From Pyropia yezoensis (taxonomy: Eukaryota; Rhodophyta; Bangiophyceae; Bangiales; Bangiaceae): a stretch of DNA of 64,000 nt. Positions 12,167 through 23,755 of this stretch are shown piece by piece. Numbering within the stretch: the first letter of the stretch is position 1; every line of letters begins with the position of its first letter. The notes below the pieces were generated by a model, which worked only from the letters and a program-made list of their open reading frames with translations, ran no database searches and had not been told where the DNA came from. The stretch is from NCBI GenBank assembly GCA_009829735.1, contig CM020620.1:3960299-4024298 (forward strand). The letters run 5' to 3'. Made by a program: the position numbers and the translations under genes.

Positions 12167-13380
12167 GCGGGCCGTGTGGGCTGGGCCGCTGGCCGCCGCC
12201 CCCCCCCCCGGCCGCGGTGTGTGACCGGGCCGCGGTGTGTGCGGCAGCGGCAGCGGCGGTGGCGGGGGCGGGGGCGGCGGTGTCGGTGGTGGCGACGGGC
12301 GGGTGGCGGTGTGGTGGTTGCGGCAGTGGCAATGGCACCGCCCGTGCCGCCCCCGCACGCCGTCGGGGGTGGGGCGGTGGTGCGTCGCTGGGGTGGGTGT
12401 GTGGGAGCGGCTGATGGCGCGGGCCGCTTTGCGGTGCAACGGGGTGATGGGGGGGGGATGAGCGGAGAAGGGAGAAGGGCGGGGGGGTTGCCGCGAGGGG
12501 TGGGCCAGAGGCGTTGGCGGTCGCCGAGGAGGGCGCGGCGGCTGTTGACAGTGGGAAGGGCGGGAAGGGTGGCAGGCGCAGCGGGGTCACTGCCTCGGCG
12601 GCGGGGGTGGCGTGGCCGCCGCAGCCCGTTTGGCTTGCGCCCGTGCGCGCTGCGCGCGCGGTACTTGCTTGCGGGCGGTCGCGGGGCAGCTGGGTTGCGG
12701 GCGAGGCCTGGGATGAGCGAGGAGATGCCAGGCGCCCGGGCGGGGTCCCCCGCCGACGGCTGGCGGCGGCCGCATTGCGTTGCTCTCTTTTTTTTGTTGT
12801 TGTCGTTTGTTTTGTTTGGTCGTGGGCTCGTAGGCGTGGTCCCCGCCGAATGCTTTCATTACGGCCCGCCCAGCGGTGGCCCGCCGCGGCCCCTGCGGGC
12901 GGCTGCCGCCCCGCCGTGCGCCCGTGCCGCGTGTGCGCGGCCGCCGTCAGGGGGTGGGTCCCCACACCCGTGGTGACCGCCACGGGCCGTCGCTCATGGG
13001 CGGGCGGGCGGGCGGGCGGGCGGGCAGGCGGGCGGGCGGGCGGGCGGGCGGGCGGGCAGGCGGGCGGGCGGGCGGGCGGGCGGGCGGCAGGCGTACGGGC
13101 AGGCGGGGTCCCCCCCCGCGGGAAAGTCCAGGGGCTGAATGCGGGGGGTGCGGTGCAGAAACCGCCCGCGCGCGGTGGTCAGCCGGCGGCGGCGGCGGGG
13201 CCCCTCTCGGTGATGCGCCGGCACCCGCGGCGGCGACGGCCGCCGCCCCCCCCCCCCCCAAACGGGGCGCCGCCGCCAGGAATTTCTTCCCCCCCACCCA
13301 TCCGCCCCCTCCCCAAGTGCCCTCCTTGCCCCGCCCCCCCCCCCCCCCCCCCCCCCCCCCCCCAGCCCCCCCTTTGGCAC
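12167..13380. other. Convergent low-complexity intergenic region
   Basis: Between NEDD8 and the BTB gene. Long open frames on both strands exist only because the sequence is G/C simple repeat with few stops; their translations are Gly/Arg/Pro/Ala-rich and show no domain. It contains a T-rich patch (about 12786-12826), the GGGC tetranucleotide array and several C-runs. I see no gene. Confidence 0.6.
12998..13087. repeat. (GGGC)n tetranucleotide array
   Basis: About 22 units of GGGC with occasional GGCA variants, uninterrupted over 90 bases. It is a simple tandem array with potential to form G-quadruplex on the + strand. Confidence 0.92.
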
Positions 13381-13861
13381 TCACAGCACAAACGACGACG
13401 ACCGCCGTACCCCGCCCCGCTTCTTGCCCTTGGCCCGCTTGGCGGTGCGCCCCCCCTCGTCCGCCCCCCCCCCCCCTCCCCCGGCGGGGCGTCCCAGCCA
13501 CGCCGCCCCGGCGAGGACACGGGGGGGGGACACCGCAAGAGGCGGGCGCTCCCCCCACCCCCCCCCCCCCCGCCCCCCCCCCCCCGCAGCCGGATGGTGG
13601 CGCCGACGGTCAGCACCCCCCCCGGCCCCACCCACCCCCCCCGGCCAGCTCGTCAACGGTGATAAAGGCGCGAAAGCCGACGCCAACGCCCGGCCGGTCA
13701 TAGACGGCGCCGGCGAGGGACCGCTCGTAGGGGGGTGTGTGGCACGGCGCGACGGGGGCGACGAGGAAGAGGCGGAGGTCGACGGCCGCGTCGACGGGCT
13801 CGCCGGGCACGTCGGGGAGGCACGCCACAAAGACGCTGACCGGCGGCGGCGGCGGCGGCGA

Positions 13862-13917
<56 letters not shown>

Positions 13918-15424
13918 CCCCCGCCCCCCGCGCCCGCCGCGGCGGCCGCGGGGGGGGGCGGTGGCGGCGGCAGCGCGGGGAGGTCCACCCACAGGGACCA
14001 GAGGTGGGCGGCAAAGTACCGTGACGCGGTGCGGATGCGGGCGGGGGGGGGCGGCGGGGACGGGGGCGCCCCGCCGCCGCCGTCGCCGTGCCGTGGCGTC
14101 GACGGCGGCGACGCGACGGGAAGGGGGAGGGTGTCGGTAAAGGTCAGCGCCGCCGCGTCGCGGGGGCGGAAGCGCGGCGACGGGTTGAGGTAGCACAGCG
14201 GGATGCCCGCGGGCGGCGCCGCCGCCGCCGCCGCTGCCGCCGCCGCCGCCCCGCGGCGGCCGCCGCCGCCGCCCCGCCCGCTGGCCGTGGGGGGGGCCCC
14301 GCCCCGCCCCGACGGCGCTCCCGCGCCCCCCCCCCCCCCCCCCCCCGCCACCCCCGCCGCCCCCCGCTCCCGGCCGCCACCGCCGCCGCCACCACCGCCG
14401 CCGCTGTCGTCGCTGTCGTTGCTGTCGGCGGCGCCCGGCGGGCCGGCGCTGCGGCCGCCATCCGACGGGGCGGTATCCCCCGCGGCGCTCCGCGCCGACG
14501 GGTCGGAATCCGAGTCGCCCCCGCCGCCGCTGCCGTCCTCGTCGTCGTCGTCCCCGTCCACCTGCACGCGGAGACCACCCCACGGGCGGCGCGGCCGGCG
14601 CCGCCGGCGCACTCTCCCCCCCCCCCCCCCCCCCCCCCCCCCCCGCCATCGGCGGCGGCGCCTTCGGCGGCCGCCGCCGCCGCGGCGGCGGCGGCGGCGG
14701 CCGCGTCGCCGACGGCGCGCCCCGCGGCCACCTCTGCGGCGGCGGCGGCGGCGGCGACCTGGCTCTTGAACATCCACGCTTCCAGGAGGAGCCCCCCCCC
14801 GACCCCGCCCCCCGCCATGAGGCGGTGGCGGCCGACGCGGGCGAGCGACCGGCGGCTCATGGTGGGGAAGCGCACCAGCTTGAGCAGCCCCGCCGCGGCG
14901 GCGGGGCCCGCGCCCGTGGCGGCCACCCACGCCGCGACTGCGTCAAAGACGGCCGCCTCGGAGGGGGCCACCAGGTCATTGGCTTTGAGCACCCGCGTGA
15001 CCAGCGGCAGCGGGAGCGCCGCCCAGGCGGCCGCCGCCCCGCCGCCCCGCCCGCCGCCGCCGCCCCCCCCGGCGGTGAGCGCCGCGAACCGCCGCCGCGC
15101 GCTGTCCACCACCGCCCGCTCCAGCGGCGCCAGCCCCGGCACGCGGCCGGTGAGGGCGCCCCAGTGGCCAATGGCGGCCACCGACAGGGGCACCCCCACC
15201 CCGCCGCCGCCGCCGGAGGCGCCCACCGCCGCGCCGCCCAGCAGCGCCGCCTGCACGCCCGCCGCGACGGCGGCAAACTCGTACCGCACGGCGGCGCTGA
15301 GGAGGGCCTCCACGTCCACCCCTCCGCCCTCCTCCTCGGTGGTGGGGGGGGTGGGGGTGGTGCCGCCGCCGCTGCCGCAGAGGTCCCCCGCCCCCCCTGC
15401 CCCTACGGCCCCTACCCCCCCCCC

Positions 15425-15457
<33 letters not shown>

Positions 15458-15948
15458 ACGCGCGACGGCGTCGCCCACATCCACGCAGCCGCCGGCGACG
15501 AGCGTCAGCACCGCCCGCAGGGTAGCGGCCGACACCCCCCGGAGGGCCACCTCGCGCGGCGCTCCCGCCGTGGGCGGGGGGGTGCCCACAAAGGCGCGGG
15601 CGAAAAAGGGGGACGCCGCCGCCAGCACCGCCCGGTGGGCAGGGAAGACCGCCCCGCTGGGCGGCAGGTGGATGAGCACATCCGCATAGGCGGGGGTGGC
15701 GGCGGCGGCGGCAGCAGCAGCGGGGGGGGCAGCCGCGGCGGCGGCTGCGGCGGCGGCGGCGGGCGGGGGGGGAGGCGGCGGCTCCGCGACAGCCGCAACG
15801 GGCAGGGGGGGCGGGGGGGGCACCACCGCCCGGAGGGCGGTGGCCGGGGGGCGGAGCCACAGGGGCAGCGGCGGGCGGGTGGTGGGCGGGTGCCCCGCGG
15901 GGGGGGGTGCCGCCGGCCAAGCGCCCGCCCGTCGGCGGCGGGTCGCGC
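13381..15948 (-). CDS. BTB-BACK protein with MATH-like C-terminus; frame broken at poly-G/C runs
   Basis: The - strand encodes a BTB domain from about 15705 (ADVLIHLPPSGAVFPAHRAV, then SPFFARAF). A BACK-type helical region follows (LPLVTRVLKANDLVAPSEAA; FPTMSRRSLARVG). After poly-C at 14616-14644 an acidic linker and a MATH/TRAF-like part continue in a second frame (SRYFAAHLWSLWVDLP). After the 51-base G-run the coding sense moves to a third frame (VSVFVACLPDVPGEPVDAAV; GFRAFITVDEL). Another G/C-run separates LTVGATIRL. Each switch coincides with a long homopolymer, so miscounted run length is the simplest cause; real decay or small introns are possible. The order matches the intact BTB-BACK-MATH gene at 48037-50367. 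BTB-BACK proteins usually act as substrate adaptors for cullin-3 ligases. The start is uncertain: an ATG at 15948 would need one frame correction in a C-run, while the BTB frame itself stays open to 16468. The end at 13381 is the stop of the last plausible frame. Confidence 0.6.
13863..13913. repeat. 51-base poly-G run
   Basis: An unbroken run of 51 G on the + strand (C on the coding strand), inside the MATH-like part of the BTB gene. Coding sense changes frame across it. Confidence 0.95.
14616..14644. repeat. 29-base poly-C run
   Basis: An unbroken run of 29 C on the + strand in the BTB gene. The frame carrying BTB and BACK loses protein-like character here, and the acidic linker continues in another frame. 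Confidence 0.95.
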
Positions 15949-17862
15949 CATGCGGGGGGCGCGCGGAGGGGGGGGGGGAAGGCCGGCCGGGGGGAGAGTG
16001 TTGCGGGCACGACGCGGCGGGATCCGCGCCGCCACTGACGGCGACGGCGAAGCGGCGGCCGGCGGCAAGCCGGGCGCGGACGACGGCCACGCGGCGCGCG
16101 GGCGGCGATCGCCACTGCCGTCGGGGGGGGAAGGGAGGGAGGGCGGGCGGGCGGGGACAGTGGCCGGCGTGGGAGGCGGGGCGGGCGGGGGGACAATGGG
16201 CCGCCGTGGGGGGGGGGCGGTAGGGGGGATGGTGGGTAACCGTGACCGGCCGGTGGGGGGCGGGACGCGGCGTGTCGACGGGGCGGGTGGCGCGGCGGGA
16301 GCACAAAAGGGAATCGCGAGCGCCCCAAGGCACACCCACCCACGACGCCGTCGACGACAAGGAGCGAGGGTGGGAGAGGGTGGGGCAGGTGAGAGAGGTG
16401 GGGGGGGGGGGGGGGGGGAGGGACGCCCGCCAAGTGCAACCGGGTAGGTCCCTTTCCCGCATGGACATGCCCACAACAGTGGGGCGGTGCACTGGCTCTC
16501 GTCGGTGGTGTGGGGGCGGCCGCGCGCCCTCCCCCCCGCCAAGGCACGGCGGCTCCCGCTGGGCGCGCGCGCGCGCACTGCCGGCGGTCCTCGCACTCGG
16601 GTGGGGCCCCTCAGCGCCCGGCGGGCGCGCGTGCCTCGGGTCTGGGGCCGCACGTGCGTCCGCCCCTGACGGCTGACGGGGCGGGCACCCCCCCGCGGGG
16701 GATACAGTACAGTCAGTATGGATTTGTATGTGCGCAGGTGCGGGTGGGAGGTGCCGCCAGCGGCACTGTGCCACGCAAACAGAAAGAGGCGGCGCTGGCA
16801 CCGCCCGAGGGGCGTTTTTCCATGACGGAGGAAACAGCGGGGGAGGAGCGGACGGGGTGGGGCGGGGGAGGTGGGGGGGTGTCTCACCACACCCCGGGTG
16901 TAGCGGTGGCTGTGGGGTGGACTAGGAGGAGGCGCCGGGCCCACCCGTGGGCACTGACGGCGGTTGGACGGGGGCACCCCGCGGGGCGGCACCACCGAGC
17001 TGGCCGCCGCTGTCAGACAGCCAGTGGGGGCGCTCCCTCATCTGGCACACCCCCCCCCGTCCTCCCTTTCGCCTCGTTGTGGAATCCAGACTCATGAAAT
17101 GAAGACGTGTGGCGGCACGGGCTCCCGGCCATCCTGGTCACTCGCGCGATGCATAGCGTCGTCGTACAGATCTCGGTGCCAGCGGGAGCGAGCGGCCCGC
17201 GGGAGACCGCAGAGGGACGAAGAAGGGAAGAGGCGCCCACCCACGTCCCCAGGGCGCTCCACCGCTACCTATTGGCCCTCGCCTGGCGGTCACGGGTACC
17301 TACCGGCGTCGCCCCACGGCGACTCCCTCGCCAATTGCGTTTCCGTCTTGGCAACGGTCTCCCTCTGAAAAGTAGAGCCGGCCTGATGTCGGTGCCATGC
17401 GGAGGGGCATGACTGCGTCGCGCCATGCTGTCCCAGCCCAGTTGAGCGAGTGTAGACGGCAAACAGTCGTAGGAAACGGGCGGAAAGGGCCCTGTGTCAC
17501 CACAGTGCCTGCATTAATGAAGATGCAACGCATCCCCGGAGTATGACCCACACTCTGGACACAATCCCCCACTGCCAGCGTGGGCCGTGAACTGAAGACC
17601 ATGGTGGAGGTACTCGCCACGATCGATAACCACGGAAAGCCGCAAGGGTAAACAGAGCGCCCCAAACAACATGTACACTGTTGGCCGCCCAACGGCGACC
17701 AGAGTCAACCCTATCTCCTCCCCTCTGCAAGCCAGTCCCACGATGCAGCAGATTCACAACGATCCGCGCCCCCGTGCCAGCACACTGCTGGTGAGCCCCT
17801 CCCCCCAGATATCCCACACACCCATCCCACCCGCAGAGGCCGCGCAGCAGCTCCCACCTCTG
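15949..17862. other. Intergenic / possible BTB leader region
   Basis: The first about 500 bases upstream of the BTB start are G/C-rich low-complexity sequence that stays open in the BTB frame to 16468, probably untranslated leader. The rest (16500-17860) has mixed composition; the open frames give no recognisable protein and no RNA gene is apparent. Confidence 0.5.
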
Positions 17863-18626
17863 TCATCTCTGCTGGGCCAGCTCCGCCTGCACGCTCTGCA
17901 TAATCGACCGGACGTCCGCCTCGGTCACCACCCCCCCCTCCCCCCGCTCGGCTAGCACCTCCCGCAGCCGCGCCTTGACCCCATCCGCCAGCGCACGGTA
18001 GCCAGCGGCCAGCCGGCGCTGTTGCTCGGCGGGGAGGGTGCCAAAGGCGGTCAGCCCCGCGGCGTGGACGCTGGTGCCCCCGCCAGTGGCAGCGTCCAGC
18101 GCCGCCTGCGACGCCTCCACGTCGGGCATGGTCAGCTCCTCCTCGGGGTCCCCCCTCCCCCGCGCCACCGCCACGTTCCCCCCCCCCCCTCCTCCTCCTC
18201 CCCCTCCTCCTCCTCCTCCTCCTCCGCGTCTGCCTCGTCAGGTGCCAGCTCCACCACCTCTGCGCCGGCGGGGGCGGGGCGCCACGCCACGTGGACCCCC
18301 CCCCCGGCCGCGTCGGCCAGCGTCGACGCCGACACGAGGGTGGCGGTGGAGGAGGAGGCGGGGAAGCCCGCAGCGGCGCCGTAGGTGAGGTGCACCACAG
18401 GCGGGGGGCCCGCCGCCTCAATGGCGGTGACCACGGCGGGCCACCAGTAGCGGGTAGTGCCGCCGGCGGGGTCCTCTGCTTGCACGTCCCACCGCACGTG
18501 GAGGGTGTCCCCAACGGCGGGGACGGGGGCGGCGTCGGCCGTAGCGCCCGCAGTGCCGGGAGAGGCTGCCGCTGCCGGCTCCACCGCCGCCGCGGTGTCG
18601 TCGGTGGTAGACGTGGTGCGGGCCAT
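17863..18626 (-). CDS. Small Tudor-like domain protein, frame shift at a C-run
   Basis: The ATG at 18624-18626 opens a product beginning MARTTSTTDDTAAAVEP. A compact beta-rich module follows at about residues 37-85 (VGDTLHVRWDVQAED, then TRYWWPAVVTAIEA), the pattern of Tudor/PWWP-type domains that read methylated residues. An acidic Glu-rich run follows. At the C-run 18177-18190 the first frame becomes repetitive. The neighbouring frame continues with a sensible helical C-terminus (PDVEASQAALDAATGG; GVVTEADVRSIMQSVQAELA) to the stop at 17863-17865. No splice site fits, so a one-base homopolymer length error or a true frameshift is likely. The total would be about 250 residues. The function is unknown; a nuclear, chromatin- or RNA-linked role would fit the Tudor-like module, but that is inference. 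Confidence 0.55.
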
Positions 18627-20337
18627 GGCGCCAGGGAAGGGGGGGCCAGACGGCTGGGGGGGGGGAGGGGGGGAAGGGTAAAAAAGGAGCGAAAGGGGGC
18701 GAAGTGGGTGCCAGCCAGACGGTGCGGGACTGCAGCAACGTCCGTAACACGAAGCCTTGGGAGAAGAGGCGGGGGGCGGCGATGACCAGCCAAGCCGCCA
18801 CCGCGTACACGGTGTCCAAGCTCAAGAGGCGACACGAGGAACCAGCTGCGTCACGCACCCACGTCGAGCAGCCCACTGTGCACGCCAGGTGCGTGACGGC
18901 TGAGGAGGCGCTCGTGGATTGGAGGCGGGGGGGGCGGGGGGGGGGCAAAGCAGCGTAGAGGGGCGTCGTGGGGGTGGGGACAGAGCGAGGCACCCCGCGC
19001 TGCGAGCCAGAGCCGACGCCGGTGGGCGTGTGCCAGCGGCGGGCGGGGGCGCGTGGGCCGCGCCCAGCGAGTGCGTGCGGCGGGTGGCGCGCGCAGTCCG
19101 CAGCCCCCCTCCGTTGGCGGGAAATGGTGCTTGGCGGGGGAACGCGTTTCGGGGATCTGTGTGGCGGGCCAATCGTCAGTGACAATACTTGAAACCAGTA
19201 GCCCGTGCATTGGTGGTGATTTGCATGGACTTTGATGGGGAACTGAGTCGTCCTGGCGGGCTGGGGGCGGGAGCACGGCACCGTCCGCCCGTCGGCCTAG
19301 GGCCGCCCTCGTCGGCTGTAGCTGCGCCATCGCCCCCCCGCTCCCGCCTTGGCAGTGGCGGCGCCGCCTGCCCGACCCGGCGCATCCCGGCGCATCCCGG
19401 CGCGTGGCGTCACCGTCATGGTCATGATGACCCGCCGGCGGCCGCCGACATGAGCACAGCCTTGGAATGCAGGCGTACCACGGCGGTCGATGACCGCATC
19501 TCCCTTTCCTTCCCTACCCCCCCCATTTTCTGTCGCGCCCGTCTTCATCGTAACCCGTTCCTACCACCGCCCCCTCCCCTCTCCCCGCTCGACCCTCCTG
19601 AGGGCGCCGGCGGCCGTCCCGGTACGCGGCGGGGGGGGGGGGCTCCTCGCGGTGACGGTGCGCCCCTCCCCGCTTTTGCCTACCAGGCGCAGGTGCGATG
19701 ATGCTGGCCATCCAAGGGCTACCTGGGGGGGGGGGGGGAGCAGGCGCCTCCCGTCCATGCCCGGGGCTCTGAGGGGGTATGTCCCAGCCCCGCCCGCTTG
19801 GCGGGCGGCGGTGGCGGCCGCGGTTCGTCGGCTCGTGGCCTGCCTGGCCGGGCGGTGGGTGCTTCCCTGGCGTGTTTTGCCGGTGAGGCGCTGCCGCGGC
19901 CGCGGCGTGTTGTGTCATTGCCCGTCTGTGGCCGCACTGCCCCTGGCAGCGCCCCCCCCCCTCCCCCTTTCCGCCCACCCCCGCGGCCGGCCGCCCGGTT
20001 GCTGGCCCGACTGCCTGTTTGCCCTCTCCGTCCACGCGCACCACAGCCACGGCCCGATTGCTGCGCTCCCCCCCTCCCCCTCCTCCCCTATCCCCCCGTC
20101 CCCGGCGTATCGGCCAGCCTTGTCTCCCCCCCCCCGCCGGTGCGTCAGCCTCCGATGGAGGTGCCCTCGTCGCGGGCGACGGGGCGAACCGTGGGTGCTA
20201 GCCGGCCAAGCCGGCGCGGCCTGTGTGCGGGTGGCGCCGGTCGTGGTCGTGGCAGCGGCGACCTTGGCAGTGACGGCGGCCGTGGCGGTGACGGCGCACG
20301 TCAGGGGCCGCGGCGCCCCCCCGGCGCGGGCGCTGCC
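18627..20337. other. Divergent intergenic region, Tudor-like / Hint genes
   Basis: Upstream flanks of two divergent genes. It is GC-rich with several C- and G-runs (for example 19634-19643 and 19727-19738). The Hint frame stays open upstream to 19798, but the translation is Gly/Arg/Pro low-complexity, so I leave it out of the gene. Confidence 0.5.
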
Positions 20338-21498
20338 ATGAACACGGAGTCGGGGCCACGGCCGCGGCGGCTTTGGCAAAGCGGCGGCCGCTCGGCGCGC
20401 GTCGCTGCCGTGGCGGTTGTGGCGCTGCTGGGCGCCGCCGCGTCGGCTGCCGCCGCCGCCGCCGCCTCCATTGGCCCTTACAGTGGGGGCGGCGGCAGCG
20501 GTGGGCGGGTAGAGGCAGCGGCGGCGGCGGCGGTGGCGGCGGCGCCCCTGTGGGTGGGCCCCGCCCTGACTGTCGCGGCGGCGTGGCCGCCGTGGCCCCT
20601 GCGGCCGCCGTCGTCACGCGGCGGCGCCGTGGTCCGCCAGGCGACGGACGGCGCTGCCGCGAGCGGGCCGACGGGGACACCCGCCCCCACCCCGTCGCGG
20701 GTGCCCTACCCCCTGACGGGGGTGCACGGCACCCACTTTCGGGTGGCCAACAAGGTTGGCTGCCGCGCCGACACGCGACGCACGGGTGGGCACGTGGCCG
20801 TGCCCGGCCGGCCCGGCGTCTTTCTCATCCCCCACGCGGTCACGCGGCTGGACGGGGCGAACTGCGTGTCGCGGGTGCTGCCCGGCGCGGTCGCTACCGA
20901 GCCGCCCGCTTGGGTGGCCAACCTTACCACCCAGGCTGACCTAGATGGCCTCTCTGACGCGCAGCTGCAGGTTCTCCACGGCCTGTCGGGCATGCTCATC
21001 ACCCGCGCGGACCACGTGCGCAGCGAGGCGGCGGCGATTGCGAGCGGCACCGAGGACATCTACTCGGCGATTGTGTCGGGGTCAAAGTCCACGATGGGCA
21101 TCCTGACGGCGCTCTCGTGGAGAGACGTGTGGGTGGGGCTGGAGCGGGACGCGCCGCTGGTATGTGCGGACACGGGTATGCCCAAGGGCTCCATCTACTT
21201 TATGTTGTACACGTCCCCGCCAGACGGGCTCGTCTTTAACGCTGCCGGCGTGGACGTTGGGCCCGACAACTCGCTGATGGTGTCGGTAGGTGGCGAGGCG
21301 CAGCGGCTGTGCGCCTTTGGCCGCAACGCGTCGGTCACGTACGAGCCAACGCCGGCGCCCGAGTACGTGCCGCCACCAGAGCCTAACCTGGGCTTCCGCT
21401 CGTGCTTCCCTGCCGCCGCCCGCGTAACGCGCCCCGACGGGACAACCGCCCGGATGGCCGACGTGGCCGTTGGGGACCTACTCCGCGTGTCCACGGTT

Positions 21499-21531
<33 letters not shown>

Positions 21532-22146
21532 CGACCGGCGGCGGCCACCTTTTCCAGCGTCTACCTGTTTGCTCACCGCCTGGTGAGCGGTGCGTATGAC
21601 TTTGTCGAGCTCTCCACGTCGGACCCGGCCCGCCCGACGCTGACGCTGTCGGCGGGCCACCTGGTGTACCTAGCCGACGGGCGGCTGGTGGCGGCCGCCA
21701 CGGTGGTGCCGGGCGACGGTCTGCAGCCGGCGGCGCCACTCGACTACCGGCCGAGCGGCGACGGGGCGGCGGCAGCAGCCATGGGCATCAACGGAACCGC
21801 AGCTGGGGCGCACTTTGCGGCCGCCTCGGCACCCCCTCCCCCACCCCCCCCTGTGTGGGTGACGGCCGTGACGGCACGGCGGCTGCCCGGCCTGTACAAC
21901 CCCATGACGCTCCACGGGGACCTCATTGTGGATGGCTACCGCGTCAGCACCTACACCACCGCCCTCCCGCCGGCGGTAGGGGTGCCGCTCTCGGCGCCGC
22001 TTCGCGCCCTGTACGCCGCCACGGGGCTGTCGACGTGCGCGTTGGAGGGGGGACCAGAGGCGTGGGCGCCCGCCGCGGCCGCGGCCGTGGCGGCGGGCGT
22101 GGTGGCGGCGGCGGCGGCGGCGGTGACGTTGGCGTTGAGGGAGTGA
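20338..22146 (+). CDS. Secretory Hint-domain (Hog/intein-fold) protein
   Basis: A 602-residue protein from the ATG at 20338. A hydrophobic segment near residues 21-42 (VAAVAVVALLGAAASA) looks like a signal peptide or signal anchor. An ectodomain of unknown family (about 125-340) carries Cys residues and N-glycosylation sites (NLT, NAS). A Hint module (about 354-536) follows. It begins SCFPAAARV with the catalytic-type Cys356 and continues with the block-A pattern DGTTARMADVAVGDLL. It contains block B as TLTLSAGHLVYL with His441, and ends GLYNPMTLHGDLIVDGYRVS, the Hog-type GLYxPxTxxGxxxVdG motif. A hydrophobic Ala/Val tail (about 575-602) could be a membrane or GPI-type anchor. Hint domains self-cleave at the Cys through a thioester; here that would release the ectodomain. 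The N-terminal part has no resemblance to the Hedgehog signalling domain. Confidence 0.85.
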
Positions 22147-23097
22147 GGGGGGGAGAGGTTTCCCCCTTTTTTGCTGTCGTAGGTGGGAAGGTGCTGTTGG
22201 TTGGGTGGTGTGGGTGGGGAGTCGTGGGGCGGGAGTTTTGGTGAGGGAAGAGAGGGCGGGCCAGCGGCACACCGCATCAGCCACGGCGGCCGACGGGTGC
22301 CCATTACACCGCACGCTTGCGTCGCATGTGGAGGCGACACGGCTCGCCCGCCATCTCGAACGTACAGTACATACCTGTCTCAGCGGGAGAATGGACGCAT
22401 GAAGCACGCGGGGCGCCTCCCAGTTGCCTGCACGCCTCTTCACCGTATTCACGAGAGTAAGGAAACAGTAGACGAACCACTCCACCTCAGCGCCCCGGGC
22501 CTCCGCGTTTCTGTACCACCATGGTGCCACCGCCCCCCCCACCCCCCCAATCCCTCATTCCCCTGCCCCACCCCGGCACCTACGCCTCCGCATGCCAGTC
22601 GAGCACCTACAACCCGGCACCGCTACTGTCGCCTGGCCGCCAGTCGGCACTCAATGCCCCGCGCCGCCTAACCGCCGGCGGTGCCCACCACACCCGCCCG
22701 CCTACCGGCGAGCGCAAAGGGGACAAAGCGGCCATGGCGTCGGCACACAGACACGGACCCTACTCTCTTGTCGTAGCACGCAGCCCGCCGGCGTTGTTGC
22801 GAGGAACCCGCGGGAATCCCAGACGTTGGCCCAGGCGCTCTCCCGTTTACTTCAAACTCCGTACAAGGACCCACGCCTAGTTCAGAGGGCCCTTTTTGTG
22901 AAGCCTTTCACGGGCTCCCTCGTCTCCTCATTGGCCGACGAAGATCAATTGGATCGGTCTGAGGGGCAATTCTGTCACCGCATTGGCTCAAGAACGAGAT
23001 GTCAGGTCTTTTTCTTCCTTTGGGCCACAGAAAGTTGAAGAGTGTACACGTGTTCACCTGCACCCGTTGTCGCGGCCGTGTGGGGCAGATGAGAACA

Positions 23098-23127
23098 GAA
23101 AAGAATGGAAAAGAATGGAAAAGAATG
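23098..23127. repeat. Three tandem copies of a 10-bp unit
   Basis: The unit GAAAAGAATG is present three times in exact tandem; a fourth, partial copy follows. Confidence 0.9.
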
Positions 23128-23723
23128 CAAAGACGATAGTCAACCGTGCCTCACAGAACGGCTGCCGGAGCGAAACACCACACCTTGGTGAAGTGCCACC
23201 CACCCCACTTCATCCCCTCGCACAGCGCCCAAAGGCCACCACCCTCGCCCGGCGCACCCCCCAAAGGCTCATTACCCGCCACACCCAGGGTTGGCGAGGT
23301 CAAACAGGGGTGGGCCCGGCGCAGGGGGCGTCTTTTCACGTCTCGGGGAAGGTGCAGTCCCCCCATGACTGTGACTTTACCACCTGTGGCGGATATACTG
23401 TCCTCTGCATCTCGGAGGATTTTCGACCCTCATAGTACACCTGCAGACGCTTCCCCGGAGCATCTTAGAGATGTCTGAGAATGCCCGGGGTAACAGCGAC
23501 AGGAGTGGAGTTATTGACGGGGGAAAGGCTGTCACCTTCAGACTCCGGCGGGGGGGGGTTGGAGGGGGAGGCGTCAAGGCGACGGGAGGGGGGGGAGGGG
23601 TGGAAATGTCGTGCAAGGGGTTGGGTAGATTCACTCGCGGGGACACACTCATGCGCAAGATCCGGGTGGCCGCGTCACCGGGGCTGCGCCCGACCGTCCC
23701 TCACGGCCTCTGTGGCGTGGGGT

Positions 23724-23755
23724 GAAAATTGGGGTCATGAAAACCCCCAATTTTC
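23724..23755. repeat. Perfect 11-bp inverted repeat, 10-base loop
   Basis: The arms GAAAATTGGGG (23724-23734) and its exact complement (23745-23755) enclose a 10-base loop. It lies about 330 bp upstream of EME1. It could be a small hairpin, a regulatory palindrome or a remnant of a short element. Confidence 0.75.

Noticed and set aside
12514-13662. Long open frames on both strands (up to 380 codons)
   Set aside because: The translation is Gly/Arg/Pro repeat driven by GC-rich simple sequence; no domain or start context supports them.
19798-20337. 180-codon upstream extension of the Hint frame
   Set aside because: Low-complexity Arg/Pro/Gly translation; starting at 20338 puts the hydrophobic leader near the N-terminus as expected.
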